Of a DNA stretch of 64,000 nt, positions 31,128-40,391 are shown one piece after another. A model generated the notes under the pieces. That model was given only the letters and a program-made list of their open reading frames with translations, made no database searches and was not told the DNA's origin. A program made the position numbers and the translations under genes. The first letter of the stretch is position 1; every line of letters begins with the position of its first letter. The stretch is from Rathayibacter sp. VKM Ac-2804 (GTDB lineage: Bacteria > Actinomycetota > Actinomycetes > Actinomycetales > Microbacteriaceae): assembly GCF_009866655.1 (NCBI RefSeq), contig NZ_CP047420.1, positions 620,001 through 684,000 of the forward strand, read 5' to 3'.

Positions 31128-34100
31128 TCAGTCCGCGGAGACGCCGGTCAGGCCGAAGCGGAACTCCAGACGCCCGTCGAGGGGACGGACCTCGTACTCG
31201 GGGTGCGGGCGCGCGCCCCAGGAGTCGTCGCCCGCGACGCCGCGCCGCCGCAGCGCCGGGCGCAGCACCGTGCGCTGCACCGGCGGCAGCTCGTTCGGGT
31301 GCTGCGCGTTCTCGATCTCGTACGGCGTCCACGGCAGAGCCGAGAACTCCATCCCGCCGGCGCAGTCGACCCGCAGGCCGAAGCCCCCGTCGTCGGTCAC
31401 CTCGGCCCAGCGCACTCCCGTGCGGCTGCCCGACTCCTGCGGCTTGAGGTACGGGGTCAGCTCGCGCGCGACGTCGCTCTCCCAGACGTCGAGCCGCGCG
31501 CCGAGCCGGCGGTCGGAGTAGCACTCGTCCGGTCCGTCGCCGTACCAGCGCAGCCGGTGGGCATCGGCGCCGGTGGTCAGCTGCATCCCGAACTCGGGCA
31601 GACCGGGCAGTCCGTCCGGCACCGTCATCGCGACGGTCACCTCGATCCGCCCGTCGCCCGTCACCCGGTAGTCGACGTCGCAGACCGCCCGCGGCGTGGT
31701 CGGCAGCTCGTAGCGGAAGCCGACGGTCACCGCGTGCTCGTCGACGGACACCCGCGCCGTCCGCAGCGCCTCGCCCGCGGCCCGCGCGTAGCGGCTCGCC
31801 AGGAGCCACTGCCCGTCCTCGAACGGGCCGCCCCAGCCGCGCTCGTTCGAGGTCGGCGCATGCCAGAAGGACGGCGTCGGGATCGAGGCGAGCAGCTCCC
31901 GGCCGCCCTCGGGCCCGCCGCCCCAGCGGTACGACATCAGCCCGCCGTGCAGTCGGGAGAAGAGGACGCTGAAGTGCTCGCCCACGACGCCCACGTTGTG
32001 GGTGCCGTCGATGAGCTCCGGCCGCGGCGCGTGCTCCGGCCGCGCACTCCCCGCCGCGACCTCGAGCACGTGCTGCCCGCGCGCGACGACGTGCCCCGCC
32101 GCCGCCCAGCGGGTGTCCTCGCGCAGCCGCAGCTCGACGTCGAGCGTGTACTCGCCCGGCAGCTCGGGCAGCGGCACCGGCTGCGGGAAGCTCGAGGACC
32201 CACCCGGCGCGACATCGGTCGCGAGCTCCCGCTCCGCGAGCACCCGTCCCTCCCGCCGCAGCACGACGACCGCCGCGTACGCGGAGGACGCGGTGGCCAG
32301 CAGCCGGTTCCCGATCACGATCTCCGACGCCGAGACATCGACGCGGAACGGCTGGTACAGGTGCGCGACCTCCTGCAGCTTCGGCGTCGGCGTGCGGTCG
32401 GCGAAGAGGATGCCGTTGCCGCTGAAGTCGCCGTCGTGCGGCGACTCCCCGCTGTCGCCGCCGTAGCCGAGGAACGGCACCCCGTGCCGGTCGGTCATCG
32501 CGACGGCCTGGTCCGCGAAGTCCCAGATGAAGCCGCCCTGGAACAGCGGCTCCCGCTCGGCCAGATCGAGGTAGCGGTCGACCGCGCCGAAGGAGTTGCC
32601 CATCGCGTGCGCGTACTCGCAGAGCAGGAACGGCTTGTCGCGGTGCTCCGCGAGGTACTGCTCGATCTCCGCCGCCGGCGTGTACATCTGGCTGACCACG
32701 TCGGTCGTCTCGGGGTAGCGGGAGTCCCAGTGCACCCCCTCGTAGTGCACCGGCCGGTCGTCGACCGCGCGGAACCAGTCGGCGAGATCGCGGAGGACGG
32801 TGCCGCCGAACGACTCGTTGCCGAGCGACCACATCACCACGCTCGGGTGGTTCTTGTCGCGCTCGCGCAGGCTCCGCGCCCGGTCCTGCAGCGCGGGGGC
32901 CCACCGGCCGTCGTCGCCGGGCACCGACTCGGCGAGCGGCGCGTCGAGATAGCGGACGCGGTCCCACAGCCCGTGCGTCTCGAGGTTCATCTCGTCGATC
33001 ACGAGGAAGCCGTACTCGTCGGCGAGGTCGTAGAAGTAGGAGTTGTTCGGGTAGTGGCTGGTGCGGATCGCGTTGACGCCCACCCGCTTCAGGATCCGGA
33101 GGTCCTCCTCCGTCTGCGCCCGGTCGACGACGCGCCCCTGAAGGCCGAACTCGTGCCGGTTGACCCCGCGGAAGACGACCCGCCGCCCGTTGAGGCTGAG
33201 CACGCCGTCCTCGATCGCGAAGCGGCGGAGCCCGACGGTCTGCGGGATCACCTCGGTCACGGCGCCGTCCGCGTCCCGCACGCGCACCGTCAGGCGGTGC
33301 AGGTGCGGGTCCTCGGGGCTCCACAGCCGCGGCTCCGCGAGCCGGAGGCGGTGCACGCCGTCCGGGTCGAGCCGCAGCGGGCCGACGCCGTCGAGCTCGA
33401 TCGTCGCCGAGCCCGCCCCGTCGAGCCGCAGCTCGACCGCGACCTCGGCGCCCTCGTCGTCGACCGTCGTCCGCACGCGGAGGTCTTCGACGTGCGCGCG
33501 CGGGCGGCGCAGCAGCACGACGTCGCGGAAGATCCCGGAGAAGCGGAAGAAGTCCTGGTCCTCGAGCCACGAGCCGGCGCTCCACTTGACCACCTGCGCG
33601 GCGAGCAGGTTCTCGCCGGGCAGCAGCGCGTCCGTCAGATCGAACTCGGCGGGCGAGAAGCTGTCGGCCGAGAAGCCGAGGTAGACGCCGTTCAGCCAGA
33701 GGGCGATCGTGCTCTCGGCGCCCCGGACGTCGAGCGCGATCCGCTCGCCGGGCGCGAGCGGCGCGTCCAGCGCGAAGGTCGTCCGGTAGGAGGCCGTCGG
33801 GTTGAAGCGCTCGGGAGCCTGCCCGGGCAGGATGCTCTCGCGCCCGTCCCAGGGGTACTGCGTGTTCACGTACTGCGGGCGGTCGTGGCCGTGCAGCTGG
33901 AGGTGCGCGGGCACGGGGATCAGCTCCCAGCCGCCCGCGTCGAACTCCGGCCGCTCGAAGCCGGCCGGCGCGTCCGCCGGCCGGGGCGCGCAGTGGATCC
34001 GCCACAGCCCGTTCAGCGACTGCTCGAACGAGCTGACGCCGGCCTGCGCCTCCTCCTCGGAGCGGAACCAGCGGTGGTCGGAGTGGGCCGGCCGCCGGTT

Positions 34101-34187
34101 CTCGGCGAAGAAGCCGGGGTCGGACAGCCGTGCGAGGTCGAACACGGCAGCAGGCGCGGCGGCGCCCGGGAGCTCCGCGAGGCTCAC
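31128..34187 (-). CDS. lacZ: GH2 beta-galactosidase, LacZ type
   Basis: GTG 34187 overlaps the permease stop by 4 bp; 1019 residues, very close to E. coli LacZ (about 1023). There is no signal peptide, so it is cytoplasmic. The five LacZ domains are recognisable: jelly roll, Ig-like, TIM barrel with acid/base Glu458 (SLGNES) and nucleophile Glu524 (CEYAHAMGNS), Ig-like, and the C-terminal super-sandwich (SNERGWGG, WYGDGPDECYSDR). Motifs YVNTQYPWDG and GVNRHEF also match. Last gene of the operon after a sugar ABC importer and a secreted galactanase-like enzyme, so it should hydrolyse imported beta-galactosides or galacto-oligosaccharides. Gene symbol by family similarity only. Confidence 0.93.
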   Translation of the reverse strand: MSLAELPGAAAPAAVFDLARLSDPGFFAENRRPAHSDHRWFRSEEEAQAGVSSFEQSLNGLWRIHCAPRPADAPAGFERPEFDAGGWELIPVPAHLQLHGHDRPQYVNTQYPWDGRESILPGQAPERFNPTASYRTTFALDAPLAPGERIALDVRGAESTIALWLNGVYLGFSADSFSPAEFDLTDALLPGENLLAAQVVKWSAGSWLEDQDFFRFSGIFRDVVLLRRPRAHVEDLRVRTTVDDEGAEVAVELRLDGAGSATIELDGVGPLRLDPDGVHRLRLAEPRLWSPEDPHLHRLTVRVRDADGAVTEVIPQTVGLRRFAIEDGVLSLNGRRVVFRGVNRHEFGLQGRVVDRAQTEEDLRILKRVGVNAIRTSHYPNNSYFYDLADEYGFLVIDEMNLETHGLWDRVRYLDAPLAESVPGDDGRWAPALQDRARSLRERDKNHPSVVMWSLGNESFGGTVLRDLADWFRAVDDRPVHYEGVHWDSRYPETTDVVSQMYTPAAEIEQYLAEHRDKPFLLCEYAHAMGNSFGAVDRYLDLAEREPLFQGGFIWDFADQAVAMTDRHGVPFLGYGGDSGESPHDGDFSGNGILFADRTPTPKLQEVAHLYQPFRVDVSASEIVIGNRLLATASSAYAAVVVLRREGRVLAERELATDVAPGGSSSFPQPVPLPELPGEYTLDVELRLREDTRWAAAGHVVARGQHVLEVAAGSARPEHAPRPELIDGTHNVGVVGEHFSVLFSRLHGGLMSYRWGGGPEGGRELLASIPTPSFWHAPTSNERGWGGPFEDGQWLLASRYARAAGEALRTARVSVDEHAVTVGFRYELPTTPRAVCDVDYRVTGDGRIEVTVAMTVPDGLPGLPEFGMQLTTGADAHRLRWYGDGPDECYSDRRLGARLDVWESDVARELTPYLKPQESGSRTGVRWAEVTDDGGFGLRVDCAGGMEFSALPWTPYEIENAQHPNELPPVQRTVLRPALRRRGVAGDDSWGARPHPEYEVRPLDGRLEFRFGLTGVSAD

Positions 34188-35089
34188 TTGATCGCTCCCG
34201 TGATGCCCTCGGCGAAGGAGCGCTGCAGGATCATGAAGACGATGACGGTGGGCACCGAGGCGAGGAAGACGGCGAGCATCAGCACGCCGTAGTCGACGAC
34301 GTAGCCGGCGCTGAGGTTCGAGATCAGCATCGGCATGGTCTGGAAGTCGTTGTTGACCAGGATGACCTTGGGCCAGAGGAAGTTGTTCCAGGCTGTCATG
34401 AAGGTGATGACGGCGGCCGCGGCATAGGTCGAGCGCATCGACGGCAGGTAGATCCGGGCGAAGATCCCGAGCTCGCTGACCCCGTCGATCCGCGCGGCCT
34501 CGATGATCTCGTAGGGGAACGAGCGCGAGGCCTGGCGGAAGAGCAGGATCAGGAACGGGGTGGAGACCGCCGGGATGATGACCGCGGCGAGCGAGTTGAT
34601 CATCCCGACCTCGGCGAAGACCTGGAAGAGCGGGATCATCGTGGCCGCGAACGGGATCATGATCGCGATCAGGAGGACCGCCATCACCAGGTCCTTCGCC
34701 CGCGAGTGGAAGACCTCGAACCCGTAGCCGGCGATCGAGCAGACGATCAGCGCGAGCACGGTGGTGCCCACCGCGACGGTCGTCGAGTTCCACAGCGCCG
34801 CACCGACGTCCTGCAGCTCGAGCAGACCGGCCAGGTTGTCGAAGAGCGCCAGGCCAGGGAGCATCCGCGAGTCGAGCACGTCCTGGCTGGTGTTCGTGGC
34901 CGAGACGGCCATGAAGTAGAGCGGGAAGATCGAGAAGACCGCGAAGACCGAGAGGAAGAGGTACTTCGGCAGACCGCGCAGCCGCGAGGACAAGGGCGCC
35001 GTGCGGACGGGCACGGTGGTGCTCGGGGCGACGGACTCGACGTCCTCGATCGCGGGCAGGGTGCTGACGCGCTCAATCACGCTTGTCAC
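34184..35089 (-). CDS. Carbohydrate ABC transporter permease (MalG type)
   Basis: GTG 35089; 301 residues. Six transmembrane segments (about 40-62, 105-130, 140-160, 170-190, 215-240, 265-290). The EAA loop for the ATPase contact reads EAARIDGVSELGIFARIYLP. The C-terminal SFAEGITGAIK ending is typical of MalG-type subunits. The start lies 17 bp inside the upstream permease gene, indicating translational coupling. No ATPase gene is present in the operon; as in many actinobacteria a shared MsiK-type ATPase elsewhere is expected. Confidence 0.92.
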   Translation of the reverse strand: MTSVIERVSTLPAIEDVESVAPSTTVPVRTAPLSSRLRGLPKYLFLSVFAVFSIFPLYFMAVSATNTSQDVLDSRMLPGLALFDNLAGLLELQDVGAALWNSTTVAVGTTVLALIVCSIAGYGFEVFHSRAKDLVMAVLLIAIMIPFAATMIPLFQVFAEVGMINSLAAVIIPAVSTPFLILLFRQASRSFPYEIIEAARIDGVSELGIFARIYLPSMRSTYAAAAVITFMTAWNNFLWPKVILVNNDFQTMPMLISNLSAGYVVDYGVLMLAVFLASVPTVIVFMILQRSFAEGITGAIK

Positions 35090-36032
35090 CGACTTTCAGC
35101 TGGACGAACGCGAGGACCGCGACGAGGAGGAGGATCACGTAGGAGAGCGCGGAGGCGTAGCCGAAGTTCGGGTTCTTCAGGAACGAGACCTCGTAGAGGT
35201 AGTGCGACATCGACATGGTCGTGTAGGCCGGACCGCCCCGGGTCAGCGCCCACGACTCGTCGAAGAGCTGCAGCGTCCCGTTCGTCGACATGATCGCGGT
35301 GAGCAGGATGATCGGCTTCAGCTGCGGGATCGTGACGTGCCAGAAGGTCTGCAGCGCGCTCGCGCCGTCCATCCGCGCGGCCTCGATGCTCGAGTAGTCG
35401 ACGTTCTGCAGCGCCGCCAGGTAGAAGACCATGTTGTAGCCGGTCCAGCGCCAGAGCAGGCCGAGGATGATGACGAAGCGGCCGGTGTCGGGATTGCCGA
35501 GCCAGTTGATCGGCGAGTCCATCAGGCCGATGCCCATCAGCACGTCGTTGACGAAGCCGTCGTTGGCGAAGATCGTGCGGAAGACCAGCGAGTACGCGAC
35601 GAGGGAGACGGCGCACGGCAGGAAGATCGCGGTGCGCCAGAAGGTCTTGAACTTGAGGTTCCGGCTGTTGAGCACATTGGCGAGCACGAGCGCCATGATC
35701 AGCATCACCGGCACCTGGATGATCAGGTAGATGAAGGTGTTCTGCAGCGTCAGCCGGAAGATCTCGTCCTGCAGCAGTCGCTCGTAGTTCAGCCAGAACG
35801 GCTGCGCGTAGCTGAGGTTCGCCCCGCGCCCGGTCTGCAGCGAGAGCAGGAACGCCTGGATCATCGGCAGGAAGCTGACCAGGAAGATCAGCAGCGCCGC
35901 CGGCAGGAGGAAGGCCCAGCCGGTGAGGCTGCGGCGGCGCTCGCCGGTCAGGCGGATCGGGCGGCTGCGGAGATCGCGCTGCGGCCGGGGTGGGACGCGC
36001 AGGCGCGGGCGCGGAGGGGCGGAGGTCGACAC
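35073..36032 (-). CDS. Carbohydrate ABC transporter permease (MalF type)
   Basis: GTG 36032 gives 319 residues; a nearby ATG is out of frame and no strong ribosome site is visible. A basic, Pro/Arg-rich N-terminus (about 35 residues) precedes six membrane segments beginning GWAFLLPAALLIFLVSFLP. EAA loop: EAARMDGASALQTFWHVTIP. Forms the channel with the MalG-type partner encoded downstream. A strong hairpin (36075-36106) separates it from the binding-protein gene. Confidence 0.92.
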   Translation of the reverse strand: MSTSAPPRPRLRVPPRPQRDLRSRPIRLTGERRRSLTGWAFLLPAALLIFLVSFLPMIQAFLLSLQTGRGANLSYAQPFWLNYERLLQDEIFRLTLQNTFIYLIIQVPVMLIMALVLANVLNSRNLKFKTFWRTAIFLPCAVSLVAYSLVFRTIFANDGFVNDVLMGIGLMDSPINWLGNPDTGRFVIILGLLWRWTGYNMVFYLAALQNVDYSSIEAARMDGASALQTFWHVTIPQLKPIILLTAIMSTNGTLQLFDESWALTRGGPAYTTMSMSHYLYEVSFLKNPNFGYASALSYVILLLVAVLAFVQLKVGDKRD

Positions 36033-36074
36033 GGGCGGGCTCGCATTCTCGGAAGGGAGAGGGACGGGGAGGGA

Positions 36075-36106
36075 CGGGCCGGGGAGGAGGAGTCCTCCCC
36101 GGCCCG
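36075..36106 (-). terminator. Intra-operon hairpin, 14-bp perfect stem
   Basis: CGGGCCGGGGAGGA (36075-36088) pairs with TCCTCCCCGGCCCG (36093-36106) over a 4-nt loop. Located between the binding-protein gene (ends 36149) and the first permease gene. Such hairpins usually protect the 3' end of the binding-protein mRNA and reduce downstream expression. Confidence 0.7.
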
Positions 36107-36148
36107 GGGTGCGAGCCGGCTCGCGGTGACGCCGGCTCGCGGCGAGCC

Positions 36149-37462
36149 CTAGCTCATGGCGAACTCGACGTTCTTCTGCGCCTCCTCCAGCGCCGACGCG
36201 GGGTCCGCACCGCCGATGATCTGGGTGATCGCGGCGCTCACGGCGTCGCGGCCCTCGTAGTAGTACGCGCCGGTGTTGTTGCTCGGCACCTCGGCGCCGA
36301 ACTCGGCGACCTCGGCGAAGATCGGCTGGCCGGCGAAGAACTCGTTCGGCGCCTCGTAGGCCGTCGAGGATCCGGCGGGCAGCCAGTTCGCCACGGCGCC
36401 CGACGTCGGCAGGATCGTGTCGTAGAGCTCGGTCGAGCCGGCGAAGGTCGAGGCGAGGAAGTCGGCCGCGAGGTCGACGTCGGCGTTCGCGCTGATCGCC
36501 CAGGACGATCCGCCGCTGGCCGTGTAGTTGGTCGCGCCGGAGATGCCGTCGAGCGAGGGGACGTTGGTGATCGCCCAGTCGCCGGCCTGGTCCTCCGCGG
36601 ACTGGATGGAGCCGACGATCCAGACGCCCTGGATGGTGCCGCCGACGGAGCCGTTCACGAAGGTGCCGAGGTACTCGTCCCACGAGTTGACCTCGACGAA
36701 GACGCCGGACTCGACGAGCTGCTTGTAGACGTCGATCGCGGCGAGGAGCGCGTCGTTGTCGGTGATCGTCGGGTCGCCCTCGTCGTCGAAGAGGCTGGCT
36801 CCGGCGCTCTGCAGCATCATCATGATCATGTCCGAGGAGCCGGCCTGACCGGAGAGCAGCGGCGACCCGGTCTTCGCCAGGACGTCCTTGCCCTTGGTCA
36901 GGAAGTCGGCCCAGGTGATGTCGGTGAAGTCGTCGATCGTGTAGCCGGCCGCCTCGAGGACGTCGGTGCGCAGCGCGGTGACCGCGGTGCCGGAGTCGAA
37001 CGGCACGCCGTAGTGCACGTCGTCGACGGTCGAGTAGGCGGTGACCGCCTCGGGGAACTCCGAGAAGTCGACGGCGTCCTCGGGCAGCTCGCTGAAGATC
37101 TCCGGGTAGTTGACGAGGTTCTTCTGGAACGCGTTGTTCTGCATCAGGAAGACGTCGGGCAGCTCGCCGTACTGCTGCGACTGCGCGAGGGTGGTCAGCT
37201 TGGGCTGCAGGTCGTCCCAGGGGGTCTCGATGATGTCCAGCTCGAAGTCGGGGTGGTCCTCCTGGTAGATCTTCTCGGCCTCCTCGAGGGCCGCGATGTT
37301 GAACAGCGGGTCCCAGGCCCAGACGCTGAGCGTCTCGTCGCCGTCGCCTCCGCCGGCGCTGTCGCCACCGCCGCCGCCCCCGGCCGCGCAGGCGCTGAGG
37401 GCGAGGACGAGGGGCAGGGAGACGGCCACGACGGTCGTGAACTTCTTGGAGCTTCTTCGCAC
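36149..37462 (-). CDS. Sugar-binding lipoprotein of ABC importer
   Basis: GTG 37462 with AAGGAA upstream; 437 residues. Lipoprotein signal with lipobox LSAC (Cys25), then a Gly/Asp linker and the type-1 extracellular solute-binding fold (SBP_bac_1): TLSVWAWDPLFNIAALEEAEKIY, the VHYGVPFDSGTAVTALRTDVLEAAG hinge region and SSWAISANADVDLAADFLAST. Placed between a secreted galactanase-like enzyme and the permeases, it should capture the released galacto-oligosaccharides or galactose (inference from context). Confidence 0.92.
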   Translation of the reverse strand: MRRSSKKFTTVVAVSLPLVLALSACAAGGGGGGDSAGGGDGDETLSVWAWDPLFNIAALEEAEKIYQEDHPDFELDIIETPWDDLQPKLTTLAQSQQYGELPDVFLMQNNAFQKNLVNYPEIFSELPEDAVDFSEFPEAVTAYSTVDDVHYGVPFDSGTAVTALRTDVLEAAGYTIDDFTDITWADFLTKGKDVLAKTGSPLLSGQAGSSDMIMMMLQSAGASLFDDEGDPTITDNDALLAAIDVYKQLVESGVFVEVNSWDEYLGTFVNGSVGGTIQGVWIVGSIQSAEDQAGDWAITNVPSLDGISGATNYTASGGSSWAISANADVDLAADFLASTFAGSTELYDTILPTSGAVANWLPAGSSTAYEAPNEFFAGQPIFAEVAEFGAEVPSNNTGAYYYEGRDAVSAAITQIIGGADPASALEEAQKNVEFAMS

Positions 37463-37489
37463 GGATTCGTTCCTTCTGTGTGGGTGGAG

Positions 37490-37560
37490 AGTGCTGCTGC
37501 GGAGTGCAGTGCTGCTGCGGATGCAGTGGTGCTGCGGGAGAGAGGACAGTGGTGCTGCGG
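37490..37560. repeat. Four degenerate 13-bp repeats in the leader of the binding-protein gene
   Basis: AGTGCTGCTGCGG at 37490-37502 and 37508-37520; AGTGGTGCTGCGG at 37525-37537 and 37548-37560. They fill the 123-bp gap between the galactanase-like gene and the binding-protein gene. Probably replication slippage; no regulatory role can be read from them. Confidence 0.7.
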
Positions 37561-37585
37561 GAGGGAGGAGAGGGGGCGCTCGGGC

Positions 37586-40291
37586 TCAGCCGAGCGGCTG
37601 CCAGGGCCCGTACGGGTCGCCCGGGGCCTGGTTGCGGGTCCACCACTTCGCGCGGTAGCGCTGGCCCTGGTGGACGACGACGTCGCCGGTGTCGAAGATC
37701 CGCGAGGCCGTCCAGACGGCGGTGCCGTCGGGCGCGGTCGCGAGCTGCTGCCACGGGCCGTTCGGGTCCCCGGGGGTCTGGTTGCTCGTCCACCACGACG
37801 CCCGCCAGAGCGAGCCCTGGAAGAGGACCGTGTCGCCCTGCTGGTAGACCGACCCCGCCGACCAGGAGGCCGCGGCCTGGCGGCGGAGGGCCAGCGCGTC
37901 GACCGTCAGTCCGGCGCCGCCGGGGCCGCTCGCCAGGATCGCGACCGTGGCGGTGCCGGCCGGCAGCGAGAACTCCGCCGAGCGCACGTCGGCCCAGCCG
38001 CTCGTCGCGGGGATCTCGGTGCGGTGCTCGACGCCGTCGGCCCCGGTGACCACGATCCGCGCGGAGTCGAGTCCTCCCGGCCGGTCCGCGCGGAGCGACA
38101 GCGTGTAGACGCCCGCGGGGACCTCGTCCTGCTGCTGCACGCCGCCCGAGAAGGCCTGCGCCGCGCCGAGCCGGAGGGCGAAGCGCGAGCCGTCGGCGCC
38201 GGGCGAGGGGTTCGAGACGAAGGCGGTGGTGGTGGAGGCGGGGTCGGTCGTCTGCGTCCAGCCGGTGACCGCGGTCACCGGGATCCGGTCGGCGGCGAAG
38301 TCCGGGTTGAGGATCCAGTTGTTGCCGGCGCCGACCTGCCACTCGCCGGAGCGGGCGTTCACATCCCACTCGCTCAGCGACTCGAAGCGGACGTCCGCGC
38401 CGGTCCCGCTGAGCGGCAGCCACTGGTTGTAGCCGAGGCCGTTCCAGGCGAAGTCGGCCCAGCGGTCGCCGGCGTAGATCACGGTGTCCTGCTCGGTGCC
38501 CTGCACCGTCAGGAAGAAGCCGCTCTGGGTGACGTGGCTGTAGTCCTTCTCGGTGCCCGGGAGCACGTACATGCTCGAGTACGGGCCCTGGATCCGGCCC
38601 TCGAGCGAGCGCACGAGGTAGGTCTGCGAGGTGTTCCAGCCGTGCAGGTCCGAGCTCGCCACGTAGTACTGGCCGTCGAGCTTGAACATCGCGTTGCCCT
38701 CGCGGCCGGCGCCGCGGTAGACCTCGACGGCCGTCTCGACCGAGAGCGAGTCGGTGTCGCTGATCCGGCCCACGTAGGTGCGGCTGCGGCCGTCGCGGTA
38801 GGAGAAGACGAGGTAGTCCGCGCCGTCGTCGTCCGTGAAGACGGTCTGGTCGCCGGTGCCCTGCTCCCAGCCGGGCTTGCTCGGGTTCCGGTAGACGCCG
38901 GGGATGTGGGTCTGCAGGTTCGCGTACTCGAAGTCGGCGACGGGCGAGTCGCCGCTGAGGAAGAGGACTCCGGCGTTCGTGACGCGGGCGGGGTCGGGGC
39001 TCTCGAACTGGGTGAGCAGGACGTACTTGCCGGTCTGCTCGTTGTAGGCGACGCCGAGCCGGCCGATCCAGACCGCGTCGGCGAGCGTCTCCATGTCGGA
39101 GAAGTAGGTGCCGGAGACGTCCTTCGAGGCGGGGATGTCGAGGCGGGTGTCCCGGGTCGCCACGTCGTTCTCGAACGTCCAGTGCACGAGGTCCTCGGAG
39201 GAGTACGCCGTCACCGCGACGAAGTCGCCCTCGCCGGCCCGGGTGTAGGCGCGGGTCGGGGAGTCGTAGTAGAGCTGCGAGCCGGTGTACTCGACGCCGT
39301 ACCAGTAGTAGCGGTCGCCGAAGCGGAAGATCCCGCCGCCCTGGGAGAAGATCGGATCGCCCGCGGTGTCGAGCCAGAACCGGTTGTTCTCGATGGTCTC
39401 GAGGGTGCCGTCGGCGAGCGGGACGAGGGCGGCGGCGGTGGTCTGCAGGCCGTTCTTCGCGGCGACGACGGCCGCGGCGCTCGCTCCGGAGTCGTCGAGG
39501 ACCTCGCCCGCAGTGACGGTCGCCGCGGCGAAGGGCGCCCAGGACGCGGCCGTGTAGGCGGAGGGGACGCGGGTGCGGTACTCGTCGAGCCGCTCGCGCA
39601 GCCCGGAGATCCGGACGAGGCCGGTCTCGGCCGTCTCGAGGTCGCTGCGGGCGGCCAGCAGGGCGGCGTCGGTCGAGGCGGCGTCGTCGCGGGCGGCGGT
39701 CGCGGTCGCGACGGCGGCCGAGAAGGGGGCCCAGGAGGAGGCGGTGAAGTCCGGAGCGGCGAGGGCGCTCACCCGGTCGAGCGCGGCGGCGAGGCGGGCG
39801 CGCTCGTCCACGAGCACGGTGCTGGTGAACTCGGCGGAGGCGTGGTTGATGAAGCCGACCGTGACGACCCGGAGGACGTGCTCGCCGGGGGCGAGGCCGG
39901 TGAAGCTCGCGATCGGGACCGTCGTGGTCGATCGGGCGCCGCGGTAGTCGGCCGAGCCGATCTTCTCCCCGTCGACGAAGACGTCCGCGGTGCCGTTGGT
40001 GGTGGCCTTCCGACCCGAGAGGGCGACCGTCTCGCCGGTGAAGGCGATCTCGAAGGCCGCGCCGCCGGTCGCCCAGGTGTGCGTGCTGTTCTTCGACCAG
40101 GCGCCCTCGTAGAAGGTGGCGTTCGGCGTGCCGCGGACGGTCGTGGTCTCGGTGAAGGCCACCGTCGTCGTCCGGATCTCGGCCGCCTCGGCGGTCTGCC
40201 CGGCGAGGGGCGACTGGCCGGTGAGCACGAGCAGCCCGGCGAGCAGAGCAGCGATCAGGGCGGGGAGCCGCCTCGTCGTCGTACGCGTCAT
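37586..40291 (-). CDS. Secreted GH43_24-like exo-galactanase with FIVAR and CBM5/12 modules
   Basis: ATG 40291 with GGAGG 7 nt upstream; 901 residues. Signal peptide (1-37), beta-sandwich (about 40-155), two FIVAR-type helical repeats (about 160-300, each with FTASSWAPF or YTAASWAPF), propeller (about 305-620), a CBM4/9-like sandwich starting NWILNPDF (about 640-800) and two CBM5/12 modules (about 805-901, each with WxxGxxY/F ... WWTxNQxPGD ... GPWQ). GGGIFRFGDRYYWYG and SHVTQSGFF match exo-beta-1,3-galactanases of GH43 subfamily 24, which lack the usual Asp base; none is seen here either. The downstream GH2 and importer fit arabinogalactan side-chain use. It has no two-Cys C-terminal module. 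Confidence 0.82.
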   Translation of the reverse strand: MTRTTTRRLPALIAALLAGLLVLTGQSPLAGQTAEAAEIRTTTVAFTETTTVRGTPNATFYEGAWSKNSTHTWATGGAAFEIAFTGETVALSGRKATTNGTADVFVDGEKIGSADYRGARSTTTVPIASFTGLAPGEHVLRVVTVGFINHASAEFTSTVLVDERARLAAALDRVSALAAPDFTASSWAPFSAAVATATAARDDAASTDAALLAARSDLETAETGLVRISGLRERLDEYRTRVPSAYTAASWAPFAAATVTAGEVLDDSGASAAAVVAAKNGLQTTAAALVPLADGTLETIENNRFWLDTAGDPIFSQGGGIFRFGDRYYWYGVEYTGSQLYYDSPTRAYTRAGEGDFVAVTAYSSEDLVHWTFENDVATRDTRLDIPASKDVSGTYFSDMETLADAVWIGRLGVAYNEQTGKYVLLTQFESPDPARVTNAGVLFLSGDSPVADFEYANLQTHIPGVYRNPSKPGWEQGTGDQTVFTDDDGADYLVFSYRDGRSRTYVGRISDTDSLSVETAVEVYRGAGREGNAMFKLDGQYYVASSDLHGWNTSQTYLVRSLEGRIQGPYSSMYVLPGTEKDYSHVTQSGFFLTVQGTEQDTVIYAGDRWADFAWNGLGYNQWLPLSGTGADVRFESLSEWDVNARSGEWQVGAGNNWILNPDFAADRIPVTAVTGWTQTTDPASTTTAFVSNPSPGADGSRFALRLGAAQAFSGGVQQQDEVPAGVYTLSLRADRPGGLDSARIVVTGADGVEHRTEIPATSGWADVRSAEFSLPAGTATVAILASGPGGAGLTVDALALRRQAAASWSAGSVYQQGDTVLFQGSLWRASWWTSNQTPGDPNGPWQQLATAPDGTAVWTASRIFDTGDVVVHQGQRYRAKWWTRNQAPGDPYGPWQPLG

Positions 40292-40318
40292 GTCGTGCCT
40301 CCGTCATCGCAGGTCCAC

Positions 40319-40375
40319 CGTGGTACAGCGCTGTACCACGACGCGAATCTAGCCTGGAGGATCCTTCGAGGGCAA
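40319..40375 (-). promoter_or_regulatory. Promoter and LacI-type operator of the galactan operon
   Basis: On the minus strand: -35 TTGCCC (40370-40375), 18-bp spacer, -10 TAGATT (40346-40351). Directly downstream is a perfect 22-bp palindrome (40319-40340) whose central 20 bases are GTGGTACAGCGCTGTACCAC. Its even symmetry with a central GCGC resembles LacI-family operators. The likely binder is the LacI regulator encoded immediately upstream. Position over the transcription start implies repression. Confidence 0.8.
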
Positions 40376-40391
40376 GGAGACTTTTCGCTGA

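Noticed and set aside
37490-37560. GCTGCTGCGG repeats as a coding coiled segment
   Set aside because: They lie in a 123-bp gap between two well-defined genes, the units are unevenly spaced and frame-shifting, and no start codon with a ribosome site fits.
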